DNA from: Curtobacterium sp. MMLR14_010
GTDB lineage: Bacteria > Actinomycetota > Actinomycetes > Actinomycetales > Microbacteriaceae
DNA: 64,000 nucleotides
NCBI RefSeq assembly: GCF_001865015.1
Contig: NZ_MJGV01000046.1
Coordinates: forward strand, 346,342-410,341
Direction: 5' to 3'
Positions 1-8,215 of this stretch are shown here, in pieces (the first letter of the stretch is position 1; the number at the start of each line of letters is the position of its first letter). The notes under the pieces were generated by a model that ran no database searches, was not told the DNA's origin, and saw only the letters and a list, made by a program, of their open reading frames with translations. The position numbers were made by a program, and so were the translations under genes.

Positions 1-27
1 ACCGCCGGACGACGAACTGGAGCGATC

Positions 28-714
28 ATGACCAGGAACCACGACCACCACGACGACGCCGACGAGCCCACCCGCGAGTACCCCCGGGACGGCTTCGCCC
101 GTGACGCACAGCCGACCGAGCAGTTCCCGCAGGCCTCCGAGACCCGGCCGGGAGGCTCGGCACCGGTCGCGTCGTCGGCCGCCGCCGGGGAGCGGGGTCG
201 CCGCCAGGGCCTCGGTCGCCGACTCGGGATCGGTGCGGCCGTCGTGGCCGTGCTGATCGGCGGGGTCGGTGTCACCGCGGCGGTCGCCGCGGGGAACGAC
301 GGTGGGGGCAGCAGTGCGGTGGGGGCGCCGACCGGTGCGCCGACCGGAGCGCCGTCAGAGGCTCCTTCTGGTGCACCGAGTGGGGCTCCGAGTGGGGCTC
401 CGACTGATGGTCCGGCCGCTGGAGGGCCGGCCGCGGGCGGTGCCGCCGGAGGCCCCGCTGCCGGTGGTCCCGGCGCGACGTGCGGGCCGGCCGGTGGAGC
501 GGCGGGTGGCGCGGCCGGTGCTCCCGAGGGTGACGCCGCACCGAAGCCGCCGGCCGGGGCGCCGAAGCCGGGCACGGACACGGACGCACCGAAGCCGGGC
601 GCGGACGCAGACGCGCCGAAGCCGGGAGCGGACGCACCGAAGCCGGGCACGGATGCACCGAAGCCAACCGGTGCGCCGTCTGCACCGACCGAGGCTCCGA
701 CGACGGGGTCCTGA
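28..714 (+). CDS. Low-complexity single-pass membrane protein
   Basis: Hypothetical protein of 228 residues. An acidic, His/Asp-rich N-terminus is followed by a basic stretch and one hydrophobic segment at about residues 74-92. The remaining C-terminus is Gly/Ala/Pro-rich: repeated GAPSGAPSGAP units, then about six PKPG(T/A)D-type units near residues 176-215. The layout suggests a cytoplasmic N-terminus, one membrane anchor and an extended, probably wall-spanning, extracellular tail. An SD-like GGAGCG lies before the ATG. No catalytic domain is recognised. Repetitive Ala/Gly/Pro codons leave other frames open here as well; the membrane segment and start site favour this frame. Function unknown. 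Confidence 0.65.
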   Translation: MTRNHDHHDDADEPTREYPRDGFARDAQPTEQFPQASETRPGGSAPVASSAAAGERGRRQGLGRRLGIGAAVVAVLIGGVGVTAAVAAGNDGGGSSAVGAPTGAPTGAPSEAPSGAPSGAPSGAPTDGPAAGGPAAGGAAGGPAAGGPGATCGPAGGAAGGAAGAPEGDAAPKPPAGAPKPGTDTDAPKPGADADAPKPGADAPKPGTDAPKPTGAPSAPTEAPTTGS

Positions 715-811
715 CGCCTGGGTCCTGACCCGGCTCAGGACCTGCCGGCACCGCTCCGGACGTGCCCGACGAGCACCGGCTCGTCGGGCCGTCCGGTCAC
801 GCGCAGCAGGA

Positions 812-1363
812 CTACCGGGGCTCGTCCTCGTGCCGCTCGAACCAGGTGTCGGCCTGTTCCCGTTCGTCCTCCGCCAGGAGCTGCCGGGCGCGCGGCATCG
901 ACCGACGGGCGAACACCAGCGTCGAGACGCCGATCCCCGTGAAGCTCGCCGCCGCCACGAACGAGAAGACGCTCGACCACGGGTCCTCCCCCTCGAGGAC
1001 CGTCGACACGCCACCGACCGCGTTGAGCAGGCCCGCCGCAAGGCTCACCCAGCCGACCCACGCGCCACGCTCGGTGACCCGCCGGAGGTACCGGATGCGG
1101 ACGGGCACGGGCACCTCGGCCGGGAGGTCGCTCCCCCGGACCCAAGCCTCCAGCCGGCGCTGCTGGCGGTACCCACCCGCGACCGCCCAGCTCGTGACGA
1201 CCGCGGCGACCAGGACCACCAGCACGGCCGCGGCGACGAGCACCACGACGACCGGTGCCAGGGCGAAGTCCTTCACCGCGAGGAGCGTCCAGAGTCCGGC
1301 GACGAGGAGTCCAGAACCGACGAGTCGGACCCACCCACGGGCGTCGATCTCACGAAGTCGCAT
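812..1363 (-). CDS. Multi-pass membrane protein, hypothetical
   Basis: Protein of 183 residues with two hydrophobic helices near the N-terminus (about residues 12-30 and 36-62), a charged region, and two more helices (about 102-118 and 130-150), ending in an acidic, Arg-rich tail. No family is recognised. A TACGCT hexamer lies 6 bases before the ATG with no room for a ribosome-binding site, so the transcript is probably leaderless. It is convergent with the preceding low-complexity gene and followed closely by the esterase gene on the same strand. Role unknown. Confidence 0.7.
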   Translation of the reverse strand: MRLREIDARGWVRLVGSGLLVAGLWTLLAVKDFALAPVVVVLVAAAVLVVLVAAVVTSWAVAGGYRQQRRLEAWVRGSDLPAEVPVPVRIRYLRRVTERGAWVGWVSLAAGLLNAVGGVSTVLEGEDPWSSVFSFVAAASFTGIGVSTLVFARRSMPRARQLLAEDEREQADTWFERHEDEPR

Positions 1364-1369
1364 GGCCTG

Positions 1370-1375
1370 AGCGTA
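1370..1375 (-). promoter_or_regulatory. Leaderless -10 element (TACGCT)
   Basis: TACGCT sits 6 bases before the ATG of the membrane protein gene, the TANNNT spacing typical of actinobacterial leaderless transcripts. Confidence 0.5.
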
Positions 1376-1390
1376 GTGAGCCGGCGCGCG

Positions 1391-2380
1391 TCACGACGCC
1401 GGGGCCTCCGACACGGACCACGCGAGCAGACGCGTCGTCCAGTCGGCGAGTGCGGCGACCGCGCGGCGCGAGACGACCGCGTGCGGCACCATGCTGGTGA
1501 ACCCGTGGAAGGCCCCGGGCCAGACGTGCAGCTCCGCGTCGACCCCCGCTGCCCACAGCCGGCTGGCGTAGGCGACGGTCTCGTCGCGGAACACCTCCGC
1601 GCTGCCGCAGTCGAGGTAGGTGGGAGGCATCCCGCGCAGGTCGGTCGCGCGTGCCGGTGCCGCGTGGACGGAGACGTCACCGTCGCGGTGGTCCCCGAGG
1701 TACGCGTCCCAGCCGAACCGGGTCATCGCCCGGTCGGCCACACCGACGCCGTCGATCTGGCGCGTGGAGGTCGTCGAGTCGCTGTCGTCGAGCATCGGCG
1801 AGACCAGGACCTGGGCGTGGACGGAGGGGCCGCCACGGTCCCGAGCGAGGAGCGCCGTCCCCGCGGCCAGTCCCCCGCCGGCACTCTGCCCGACGAGCAC
1901 GATGCGTGCCGGGTCGATCCCCAGCTCCTCGGCGTGGTCGGCGACCCAGACGAGGCCGGCGTAGCAGTCCTCGACGGGCACCGGGTCGGGGTGCTCCGGT
2001 GCGAGTCGGTAGTCGATGCTCAGCAGGACGACGTCGTGGTCCAGCAGCCAGTCGTCGTAGGAGTCGAGGTTGCCGAGGTGATGCCCGAACATCATGCCGC
2101 CGCCGTGGATGGTGAAGAACGCCGGCGCCGCGCCCGTCCTGCCGATGCGCTGGATGACGGCGAGGGCGATCGACGTGTCCCCGTCGACGGGCACGCGCAC
2201 TGATCGGCGTTCCAGGCCGCGTCCGCGGAGACGGTCGTCGAGCTCGGCCTCTGTCACGTCGAGCTCGCGCATCGCCGGCAGCATCTCGCGGGTCAGGACG
2301 AAGGGGCCTCGGGCGTGGAGCCGGTCGAGGAACTCCTGCAGCTCCGGGTCGAACGGGGGTCGGGACATGGTGTCGGTCAT
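1391..2380 (-). CDS. Alpha/beta hydrolase, HSL-type esterase
   Basis: Carboxylic-ester hydrolase of the hormone-sensitive-lipase-like alpha/beta-hydrolase family, 329 residues, cytoplasmic (no signal peptide). The oxyanion-hole motif HGGG is at residues 92-95, the nucleophile Ser166 lies in GQSAGGG, and the catalytic Asp and His are probably near D266 (in GSAEVFRDE) and H292 (in WPGAFHGF). The open frame extends further upstream, but the start is set by ATG 2380 with AGGAG 6 bases before it; the upstream extension is Arg-rich and looks non-coding. The triad is complete, so activity on short acyl esters is likely. The physiological substrate cannot be told from sequence. Confidence 0.88.
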   Translation of the reverse strand: MTDTMSRPPFDPELQEFLDRLHARGPFVLTREMLPAMRELDVTEAELDDRLRGRGLERRSVRVPVDGDTSIALAVIQRIGRTGAAPAFFTIHGGGMMFGHHLGNLDSYDDWLLDHDVVLLSIDYRLAPEHPDPVPVEDCYAGLVWVADHAEELGIDPARIVLVGQSAGGGLAAGTALLARDRGGPSVHAQVLVSPMLDDSDSTTSTRQIDGVGVADRAMTRFGWDAYLGDHRDGDVSVHAAPARATDLRGMPPTYLDCGSAEVFRDETVAYASRLWAAGVDAELHVWPGAFHGFTSMVPHAVVSRRAVAALADWTTRLLAWSVSEAPAS

Positions 2381-2499
2381 CGCGCACTCCTGTTTCACGA
2401 GAAGTGGCGGCCCAGTCAGACCACGTGTCGCCGCGGCTGACGACAGCCGCGTTTTTCCTTCGCGAGGAGCATACCCCGCTGGGAGGCGAACCCCGGTCG

Positions 2500-3738
2500 T
2501 CAGGGGAGGAGCGCGCGGACGCGGTCCTCGAACCGAGCAGCCGCAGCACTCCGTGCGGGCGGTGCCTCGTCCTGGAGCCGTTCGGCGAGGTCGATCGCCG
2601 CGGTCAGCACGAGGGGGTGCTCTCGACCGTAGGTGACGACGCCGTCGAAGACCGTGCCGACCAGGTCCTCGAGCTCCGGCCAGTGCGGGAGCACCCGGGC
2701 GACTCCGTCGTCGTCGACGCAGGCCGTGACGGTCGCCCGGTCGCGCCAGGCCGGGACCAGCGCAGCGGAGGCGAGTTCCAGTGCCCCGACGGCTGTGTAC
2801 GGGTCGTTCGTCCCGCTGGCCAGTCCGCGGACCGCGATCTCCACGAGCTGCTGCAGCGCGAACCGGACGTCCTGGTACGGGGTCCTCGCGGTGCCTGTCG
2901 TGACGCATGCACGGAGCGCCCGGACCGCGCGGTCGTCGAGGTCGACGCACTCCCCCGCCTCGGTCAGGACGGCGAGGACCGGTTCGCCGGGCAGCACGTG
3001 CTGCCCTGGCATCGCACGCACGTCGACGACTGCGTGCTGGTCCACCGCCCAGCGGACGAGCCGACGCCAGGCAACGGACTGCACGTAGCCGTCGTCCTCT
3101 GCCCGGACCGTGGTGCCACGGGCGGCGCAGGACGAGCGCGGCGCGGTGCTCACCCGGTCGTCGTCGACCGTCGCGAACGCCTCGTCGAGGGCCGCAGCGA
3201 GCTCCACCTGCACCCGTTTCTGCAGGGAGGTGATCTGCACGCTCGACGCGATGTGGTGGATGAAGAAGACCAGGACTGCGACGTCGATGAGCCCGATGAG
3301 CACCGCGACGTGCACCGCGATCACCGGCACGAACGCCGTCCCGTCGTCGACGTCGGTGTGCACCGAACGCAGCACGACGACGGCGTAGACGAAGGTCGAC
3401 GTGAACACCGCGAGCACGAGCTGGTTGGCCCGGTCCGCCATGAAGTTGCGCACCAGGCGCGGACCGTACGTGGACGATGTGGTGGCGAGGACCGAGATGG
3501 TGATGGAGAACGACGTCCCCGCGACGGTGAGCATCGCGGTCCCGATCGTGGTGAGGATCGACCGGCCACCGCTCGCACTCAGCGCGTCCAGTACGGCGAT
3601 CTGGATCCCGTGGTCGATGACGACCCGGTCCACGGCGACCAGTACCTCGGCCAGCAGGATCGCTCCGAGACCGAACACGGCCGGCAGGAACCAGAAGGAC
3701 TCACGGATGCGGAGCGCCAGAGCCTGCACGCGGACCAC
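2500..3738 (-). CDS. DUF2254-like integral membrane protein
   Basis: Predicted membrane protein of about 412 residues resembling the DUF2254 family. It has four hydrophobic segments in the first half, a conserved-looking region around SITISVLATTSSTYGPRLV, and a long soluble C-terminal half. The frame is open well upstream, into the divergent BCCT gene. I place the start at GTG 3738 because GAGAGG lies just before it and a TACTGT hexamer (3787-3792) suggests transcription begins near 3780. GTG 3729 is an alternative, so the start is uncertain by several codons. Function of the family is unknown. Confidence 0.75.
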   Translation of the reverse strand: MVRVQALALRIRESFWFLPAVFGLGAILLAEVLVAVDRVVIDHGIQIAVLDALSASGGRSILTTIGTAMLTVAGTSFSITISVLATTSSTYGPRLVRNFMADRANQLVLAVFTSTFVYAVVVLRSVHTDVDDGTAFVPVIAVHVAVLIGLIDVAVLVFFIHHIASSVQITSLQKRVQVELAAALDEAFATVDDDRVSTAPRSSCAARGTTVRAEDDGYVQSVAWRRLVRWAVDQHAVVDVRAMPGQHVLPGEPVLAVLTEAGECVDLDDRAVRALRACVTTGTARTPYQDVRFALQQLVEIAVRGLASGTNDPYTAVGALELASAALVPAWRDRATVTACVDDDGVARVLPHWPELEDLVGTVFDGVVTYGREHPLVLTAAIDLAERLQDEAPPARSAAAARFEDRVRALLP

Positions 3739-3838
3739 CAGCCTCTCGGGACGCACAACGGGGTCGAGCACCACCGAGTGCCGGCAACAGTACCGGGCGA
3801 CACGCCTGGGTGAACGCACAGGAACGAGAGCAGGCACC

Positions 3839-5671
3839 ATGGGGTGCATGGCAAGCACAGCTCCACCCCTGCCCGATCCCGTCGCCACCACGCCGCAGCT
3901 CCGGCGGTGGGTGTTCTGGCCCGCCGCCATCATCGTGCTCGGCTTCGTGGCGTTCACCCTCGTCTCCCCCTCCACCGCCGAGGGGCTGTTCCTCGGGTTG
4001 CAGGACGGCATCGTCCGCAACTTCAGCTGGTACTACGTCCTGGTCGCCGCGTTCTTCGTCGGGTTCTCCCTCTTCGTCGGCTTCAGCCGGTACGGCGACA
4101 TCACGCTCGGGAAGGACGCAGACGAGCCCGAGTTCTCCACCGGGTCCTGGTTCGCCCTGCTCTTCGCGGCGGGCATGGGCATCGGCCTGGTGTTCTACGG
4201 CGTCTCCGAACCACTCAGCCACTTCGCGTCGCCGCGCCCCGGGGTCACCGGGACCGAGAAGGAACTCGCACAGCAGGCCCTGACCCAGACGTTCCTGCAC
4301 TGGGGCCTGCACGCCTGGGCGATCTACGTGGTCCTCGGGTTGGCGCTCGCCTACGCCATCCACCGCCGCGGTCGGCCGGTGTCGATCCGTTGGGCACTCG
4401 AGCCGTTGCTCGGCAACCGCGTCCGTGGCGGCTGGGGCAACCTCATCGACGTCATCGCCCTCGTCGGCACCCTGTTCGGCGTCGCCACCTCGCTCGGTCT
4501 CGGCGTCATCCAGATCGGCGCGGGTCTCGAGGCCGCCGGCATCGCCGAGAGCAGCATCGTCAGCCAGATCGCCATCATCGCCGTCATCACCGCTGTCACC
4601 ATCGTCTCCCTCGTGACCGGCGTGACCAAGGGGATGAAGATCCTCTCGAACTTCAACCTCCTCCTCGCGGCCGCGCTGCTGCTGTTCGTGCTCATCGTCG
4701 GACCGACGCAGTTCCTGCTCCGCGACTTCGTGCAGTCGATCGGCTCGTACCTCCAGAACATCGTCGGCCTCTCCTTCAACGTCACCGCCCAGCAGGGCGC
4801 CGAGGGCGAGGCCTGGCAGGGCGCGTGGACCACGTTCTACTGGGGCTGGTGGATGTCCTGGGCTCCGTTCGTCGGCGTCTTCATCGCGCGCATCTCGAAG
4901 GGACGCACTGTCCGTCAGTTCGTGTTCGGAGTGCTCCTGGTGCCGACGCTGCTCACCTTCCTCTGGTTCGCGGTCCTCGGCGGCACGGCGATCCACCGAC
5001 AGACGGACGGCGCGGGCGGCCTGGTCGGGTCCGACGGTTCGGTCGACGTCGAGGGATCGCTCTTCGCGCTCCTCGGTGACCTGCCCGCCGGTGCCGTCCT
5101 GACGTTCGGTGCGATCCTGCTCATCGGCGTCTTCTTCGTCACGTCGTCGGACTCCGGTTCCCTGGTGATGGCGATGATCGCGTCCGGTGGAGACATCGAA
5201 CCGAAGAACTGGCTCCGGGTGTTCTTCGCCGGCGTCTCGGCCCTCCTCGCGGTCGCCCTGCTGCTCAGCGGTGGTCTCAACGCCCTCAAGACCGCAGCGA
5301 TCACCACCGCGCTGCCGTTCAGCATCGTCCTGCTCCTCACCTGTTGGTCGACGATCATCGCGTTCTCCCGGGAGCGCCGGGCGTACGACAAGGCGGAGCG
5401 GGACGTCCTGCTCGAACACGTCGGCGCGTACTACGGCCTCGAGGTCGAGGCACCCAGCGAGCGCACTCCTCGCTCCGGCCTCGCCCGTCCCTGGGCTGCG
5501 GTGAAGAACCGGGTCCGCGGCGGCAGACCGACCAGCACACCGGGGAGCAGTACGGCCACGATGGACGACTTCCCCGTCCGGCCGGAGACCGTCTCGTCCG
5601 ATCCCGCGATGGACGTCGGGCTCGACGCCACCACGGGACCGACGACCGGTGACCAGCGCCGAGCGGACTGA
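3839..5671 (+). CDS. BCCT family betaine/choline/carnitine transporter
   Basis: Secondary transporter of the betaine-choline-carnitine family, about 610 residues with roughly 12 transmembrane helices. It should import a quaternary ammonium osmolyte such as glycine betaine, coupled to Na+ or H+. Family hallmarks seen are GMGIGLVFYGVSEP and the Trp-rich segment FYWGWWMSWAPFVG followed by a basic SKGRTVR stretch. The C-terminus carries about 90 mostly hydrophilic residues, where osmosensing tails occur in BetP-like members. The start is either ATG 3839 (AGCAGG upstream) or ATG 3848, three codons later. It is divergent from the DUF2254-like gene. Exact substrate not determinable. Confidence 0.92.
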   Translation: MGCMASTAPPLPDPVATTPQLRRWVFWPAAIIVLGFVAFTLVSPSTAEGLFLGLQDGIVRNFSWYYVLVAAFFVGFSLFVGFSRYGDITLGKDADEPEFSTGSWFALLFAAGMGIGLVFYGVSEPLSHFASPRPGVTGTEKELAQQALTQTFLHWGLHAWAIYVVLGLALAYAIHRRGRPVSIRWALEPLLGNRVRGGWGNLIDVIALVGTLFGVATSLGLGVIQIGAGLEAAGIAESSIVSQIAIIAVITAVTIVSLVTGVTKGMKILSNFNLLLAAALLLFVLIVGPTQFLLRDFVQSIGSYLQNIVGLSFNVTAQQGAEGEAWQGAWTTFYWGWWMSWAPFVGVFIARISKGRTVRQFVFGVLLVPTLLTFLWFAVLGGTAIHRQTDGAGGLVGSDGSVDVEGSLFALLGDLPAGAVLTFGAILLIGVFFVTSSDSGSLVMAMIASGGDIEPKNWLRVFFAGVSALLAVALLLSGGLNALKTAAITTALPFSIVLLLTCWSTIIAFSRERRAYDKAERDVLLEHVGAYYGLEVEAPSERTPRSGLARPWAAVKNRVRGGRPTSTPGSSTATMDDFPVRPETVSSDPAMDVGLDATTGPTTGDQRRAD

Positions 5672-5719
5672 CCCGTCCTGACCGCGGCCCCGTACACCCA
5701 TCGTCCCGCTGGGACCGGA

Positions 5720-7180
5720 TCAGCCGTTCCAGGCGTCGCGGACAGCGTTCCCGAGACGCGTGCGGGTGTCGTTCCGCTGCGACTCCGATCGGAGTGCGTC
5801 GACGCTCAGTGCACCGTCATGCAGGGTGAGGTCCGCCGACGTCTCGACGGGCTGCCCCGCGATGTCCACGGCCAGCCGTGTGCCGTCCGGCAGGACCGGC
5901 TTCAGCGCGGCTGCGAGGGCCGATGCGTCCTCCACCTTCGCCACGGAGACGGAGACGGAGGCGGTCGCATCGAACAAGGACACGCGAGTGGGCAGGAACC
6001 CCGTGAGCTCCCGACCGACGTCCACCGCGTCGCTGAACCGCGACGGAGACCCGCTCAGCAGCAGACCGTCCTCCCCGCGGTCCTCGAGCGCGGCCTTCGA
6101 CGAGCCGACCTCGAGGGTCTGGATCGGCTTCGCCGGGGACGCGGCGGCGAGCGTGGCCGCAGCGCTGAGCGCGTTGTCGGTCCCGTCGGCGGTGACCGTC
6201 ACCCACGCCGGCCGCAGGACGATCGCTGAGACCCCGGGACGGTCGATCGTCCGGGCGAGGCGGTTCGCTTCGACGTACGCACCGGGGTCGGGCCGCTCAC
6301 CGTCGTCGGCCGAGTCGTCGGTGGTGATGATGCCGCCGTCGACGAGCGCCGCGGTCTCCGGTGCCGCCTGCTTGATCAGCGCGGCGGTGTCGGCGATGTC
6401 GGCGGCGTCATCGAGGTGCACGTGGAGGCGTCCGGGCTGGACGGAGGCGCTGGTCACCGTGTGCTTCGCCGTCACCGCACGGTACGCGGCGACCTCGGCG
6501 GACGGGTCACCGTTGACGTCGTTGGTGCGGCTGTCGGCGTTGGAGATGCTGTAGTCGGGGTTGCGCCGACTCAGCGCGGTCGTCTCCGGCGTGTTCCACG
6601 CGTCGGCTGACAGCGACACGTCCTTCCACCCGGATGCCGCGCCGACCTCCTGCACCGCATCCCAGCCCCGCACGAGGTCCGACGGACGCTCGACGTCGAG
6701 CTGGATCGATCCGTTCCCCGCCCCGGGCCCGTCTCCGGAGCTGATGGTGCCGCCGAGCCAGTGCCCACCGGCGCGGAGGTCGTCGACGACCGCGAGGACC
6801 GGGGTGTTCTCCGACCGGTGTCTGGCGACGTAGAAGCCGAACCCGTCCGCTTCGATGCGCGCCGAGTACGTCACCGAGGCTCCGGAGTGCTGCACTGCCC
6901 ACCGGCCGACCTCGTCGGTGACGGTTCGCAGCTCCGTGTCGGACAGGTCGTCGTCGGTCACGACGAACGCGGTGACGGTGCCGGCGAACGGGAGGTCGTT
7001 CGTTCCCATGCCGGACACCGACCGCACGCCGTCGATGTCCGCCAACGCCTGCTCCGCCTTCCTGGCACCGGCCGAGCCCGCGTCGACGTGCATCGAACAG
7101 CCGCTCAGCATCACCGCGATGGCGACCCCCGCGGCGGTCGTCGCAGCCGTCAGCCGTGGTCGTCGTCTCCCCCTGGACAT
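5720..7180 (-). CDS. Lipoprotein, hypothetical
   Basis: Secreted lipoprotein of 486 residues. The N-terminus is basic, then hydrophobic, ending in the lipobox LSGC at about residues 25-28. The rest is soluble, alpha/beta in character and made of internally similar segments (repeated stretches like FVVTDDDLSDTELRTVTDEV), suggesting several copies of a small domain. No enzyme motif is recognised. The ATG at 7180 is preceded by TACGCT at 6 bases (leaderless). It is convergent with the BCCT gene, leaving about 48 bases between stops. Role unknown; probably surface-exposed on the outer face of the membrane. Confidence 0.78.
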   Translation of the reverse strand: MSRGRRRPRLTAATTAAGVAIAVMLSGCSMHVDAGSAGARKAEQALADIDGVRSVSGMGTNDLPFAGTVTAFVVTDDDLSDTELRTVTDEVGRWAVQHSGASVTYSARIEADGFGFYVARHRSENTPVLAVVDDLRAGGHWLGGTISSGDGPGAGNGSIQLDVERPSDLVRGWDAVQEVGAASGWKDVSLSADAWNTPETTALSRRNPDYSISNADSRTNDVNGDPSAEVAAYRAVTAKHTVTSASVQPGRLHVHLDDAADIADTAALIKQAAPETAALVDGGIITTDDSADDGERPDPGAYVEANRLARTIDRPGVSAIVLRPAWVTVTADGTDNALSAAATLAAASPAKPIQTLEVGSSKAALEDRGEDGLLLSGSPSRFSDAVDVGRELTGFLPTRVSLFDATASVSVSVAKVEDASALAAALKPVLPDGTRLAVDIAGQPVETSADLTLHDGALSVDALRSESQRNDTRTRLGNAVRDAWNG

Positions 7181-7186
7181 GGCGGG

Positions 7187-7192
7187 AGCGTA
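7187..7192 (-). promoter_or_regulatory. Leaderless -10 element (TACGCT)
   Basis: TACGCT lies 6 bases before the lipoprotein ATG, with no SD sequence between. Confidence 0.5.
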
Positions 7193-7357
7193 ACGCAGTC
7201 TCCTGACGCGAATGGGACATCGTCCGGTCGTGTGCGCCGCGCCGCTGCCCGGACGCTGTCACTCCACGCGCGTTCATACGACAGCAGGCGATTCGCAGCG
7301 GGCACCAGTGACAGCCCGCGTGCACAAGCACATGGTGCCGCGCCCCGCACGCACGAA

Positions 7358-7397
7358 GAAGCCCCCGGCCGGACCTGGTGGTCCTGCCGGGGGCTTC
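7358..7397 (-). terminator. Intrinsic terminator after tRNA genes
   Basis: A 12-bp perfect stem, GAAGCCCCCGGC (7358-7369) pairing with GCCGGGGGCTTC (7386-7397), lies directly 3' of tRNA-Val on the minus strand and is followed there by TTCTTC. It should end the tRNA-Gly/Cys/Val transcript. Confidence 0.75.
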
Positions 7398-7401
7398 GTG
7401 G

Positions 7402-7476
7402 TGGTGGGCGATACTGGGATCGAACCAGTGACCTCTTCCGTGTCAGGGAAGCGCGCTACCGCTGCGCCAATCGCCC
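7402..7476 (-). tRNA. tRNA-Val (GAC)
   Basis: A complete cloverleaf can be folded. The acceptor stem GGGCGAT pairs with ATCGCCC. The anticodon stem is CTTCC/GGAAG with loop CTGACAC, giving anticodon GAC (Val). The T-arm has GGTTCGATCCC. The 3' CCA is encoded. It is the last of three minus-strand tRNAs and is followed by a terminator hairpin. Confidence 0.95.
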
Positions 7477-7511
7477 AGAGAGTCCCTGCAGACCGAGGTC
7501 CGACAGAGTCT

Positions 7512-7585
7512 TGGAGGTGGGGACGGGATTCGAACCCGCGTGGACGGCTTTGCAGGCCGCTGCCTAGCCTCTCGGCCACCCCACC
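7512..7585 (-). tRNA. tRNA-Cys (GCA)
   Basis: The acceptor stem GGTGGGG pairs with CCCCACC, followed by discriminator T and an encoded CCA. The anticodon loop CTGCAAA gives GCA (Cys). The T-loop is GTTCGAATCCC. It is the middle gene of the minus-strand tRNA cluster. Confidence 0.95.
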
Positions 7586-7667
7586 ATCGAGGTTCACGTC
7601 TCCGTGAGTACCCGAACGGTGGGATACCCTCTGGTGAGAAACCGGCTCCCGAGGGAACCAGTACTCG

Positions 7668-7739
7668 AGCGGATGACGAGATTCGAACTCGCGACCCTCA
7701 CCTTGGCAAGGTGATGCGCTACCACTGCGCCACATCCGC
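7668..7739 (-). tRNA. tRNA-Gly (GCC)
   Basis: The acceptor stem GCGGATG pairs with CATCCGC. The anticodon stem TCACC/GGTGA encloses loop TTGCCAA, anticodon GCC (Gly). The T-arm has GTTCGAATCTC. No CCA is encoded. It is the first gene of the minus-strand tRNA cluster. Confidence 0.95.
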
Positions 7740-7898
7740 ATGTCGTTGTCCGCTCTCGCGGCGACTCATGAACACTATCCGACTCAAGGCCCTTTCTCCA
7801 AAATCCTTCCCGTTCACCGGGCGTGTCCCCCGGGTTCATGCGGATCGGGGCCCTCGCACGGTGCTCGGTCGCTCGACTGGTGCGCGGTAGACCTCTCC

Positions 7899-7939
7899 GT
7901 GCGAGGCTCTCGGGGCGCACGGTGTGGCCAACCTCGCAC
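7899..7939. repeat. Partial copy of the GTGCGAGG hairpin family
   Basis: GTGCGAGG (7899-7906) is inverted as CCTCGCAC (7932-7939), with the tract GGCCAACCTCGCAC resembling the right arm of the longer hairpin at 39275-39334. The rest of the 308 bases between tRNA-Gly and tRNA-Val(CAC) holds only putative tRNA promoter sequence. Confidence 0.4.
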
Positions 7940-8020
7940 CACGTTGCGCGAACACCGGCCGCGAACCAGCGCGACGCGCGCGAGGGCGACACGCGGTTCG
8001 GCACACCGCCGCTCTTCCGC

Positions 8021-8026
8021 TACTAT
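8021..8026 (+). promoter_or_regulatory. Putative -10 of tRNA-Val(CAC)
   Basis: TACTAT lies 21 bases before the tRNA gene. A weak -35 candidate, TTCGGC, lies 18 bases further upstream. This is the best promoter match in the interval. Confidence 0.45.
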
Positions 8027-8047
8027 CGATCCGCACGCAAGTGCAGG

Positions 8048-8120
8048 GGGCGATTGGCGCAGTTGGTAGCGCGCTTCGTTCACACCGAAGAGGTCATCAG
8101 TTCGAGTCTGGTATCGCCCA
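8048..8120 (+). tRNA. tRNA-Val (CAC)
   Basis: The acceptor stem GGGCGAT pairs with ATCGCCC, as in the neighbouring tRNA-Val(GAC). The anticodon stem CTTCG/CGAAG encloses loop TTCACAC, anticodon CAC (Val). The T-arm GTTCGAGTC closes with one G-U pair. No CCA is encoded. It is followed by a strong terminator and then jetA. Confidence 0.95.
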
Positions 8121-8149
8121 CGAGCCCATCCAGGGCCTGAAGTACCCCC

Positions 8150-8181
8150 AAGAGCCCGACGCAACCGCGTCGGGCTCTTTG
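8150..8181 (+). terminator. Intrinsic terminator of tRNA-Val(CAC)
   Basis: AAGAGCCCGACGC (8150-8162) pairs perfectly over 13 bp with GCGTCGGGCTCTT (8167-8179) across an AACC loop, followed by T residues. It ends only 34 bases before the jetA start, so jetABC must use read-through or a promoter overlapping this element. Confidence 0.85.
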
Positions 8182-8215
8182 CATGACCACGACCCGACCG
8201 ACCACCAGGGGCAGC

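Noticed and set aside
269-2203. A 644-residue plus-strand frame over the first genes
   Set aside because: Arg-rich, no motifs, antisense to a membrane protein and an esterase with a complete catalytic triad.
1391-2950. Long version of the esterase (519 residues)
   Set aside because: The extra N-terminal 190 residues are Arg/Pro/Gly-rich and antisense to the DUF2254-like gene; ATG 2380 has a good SD.
3401-5671. Long version of the BCCT transporter (756 residues)
   Set aside because: The extension is antisense to the DUF2254-like gene and unlike the family; length from 3839 fits BCCT.
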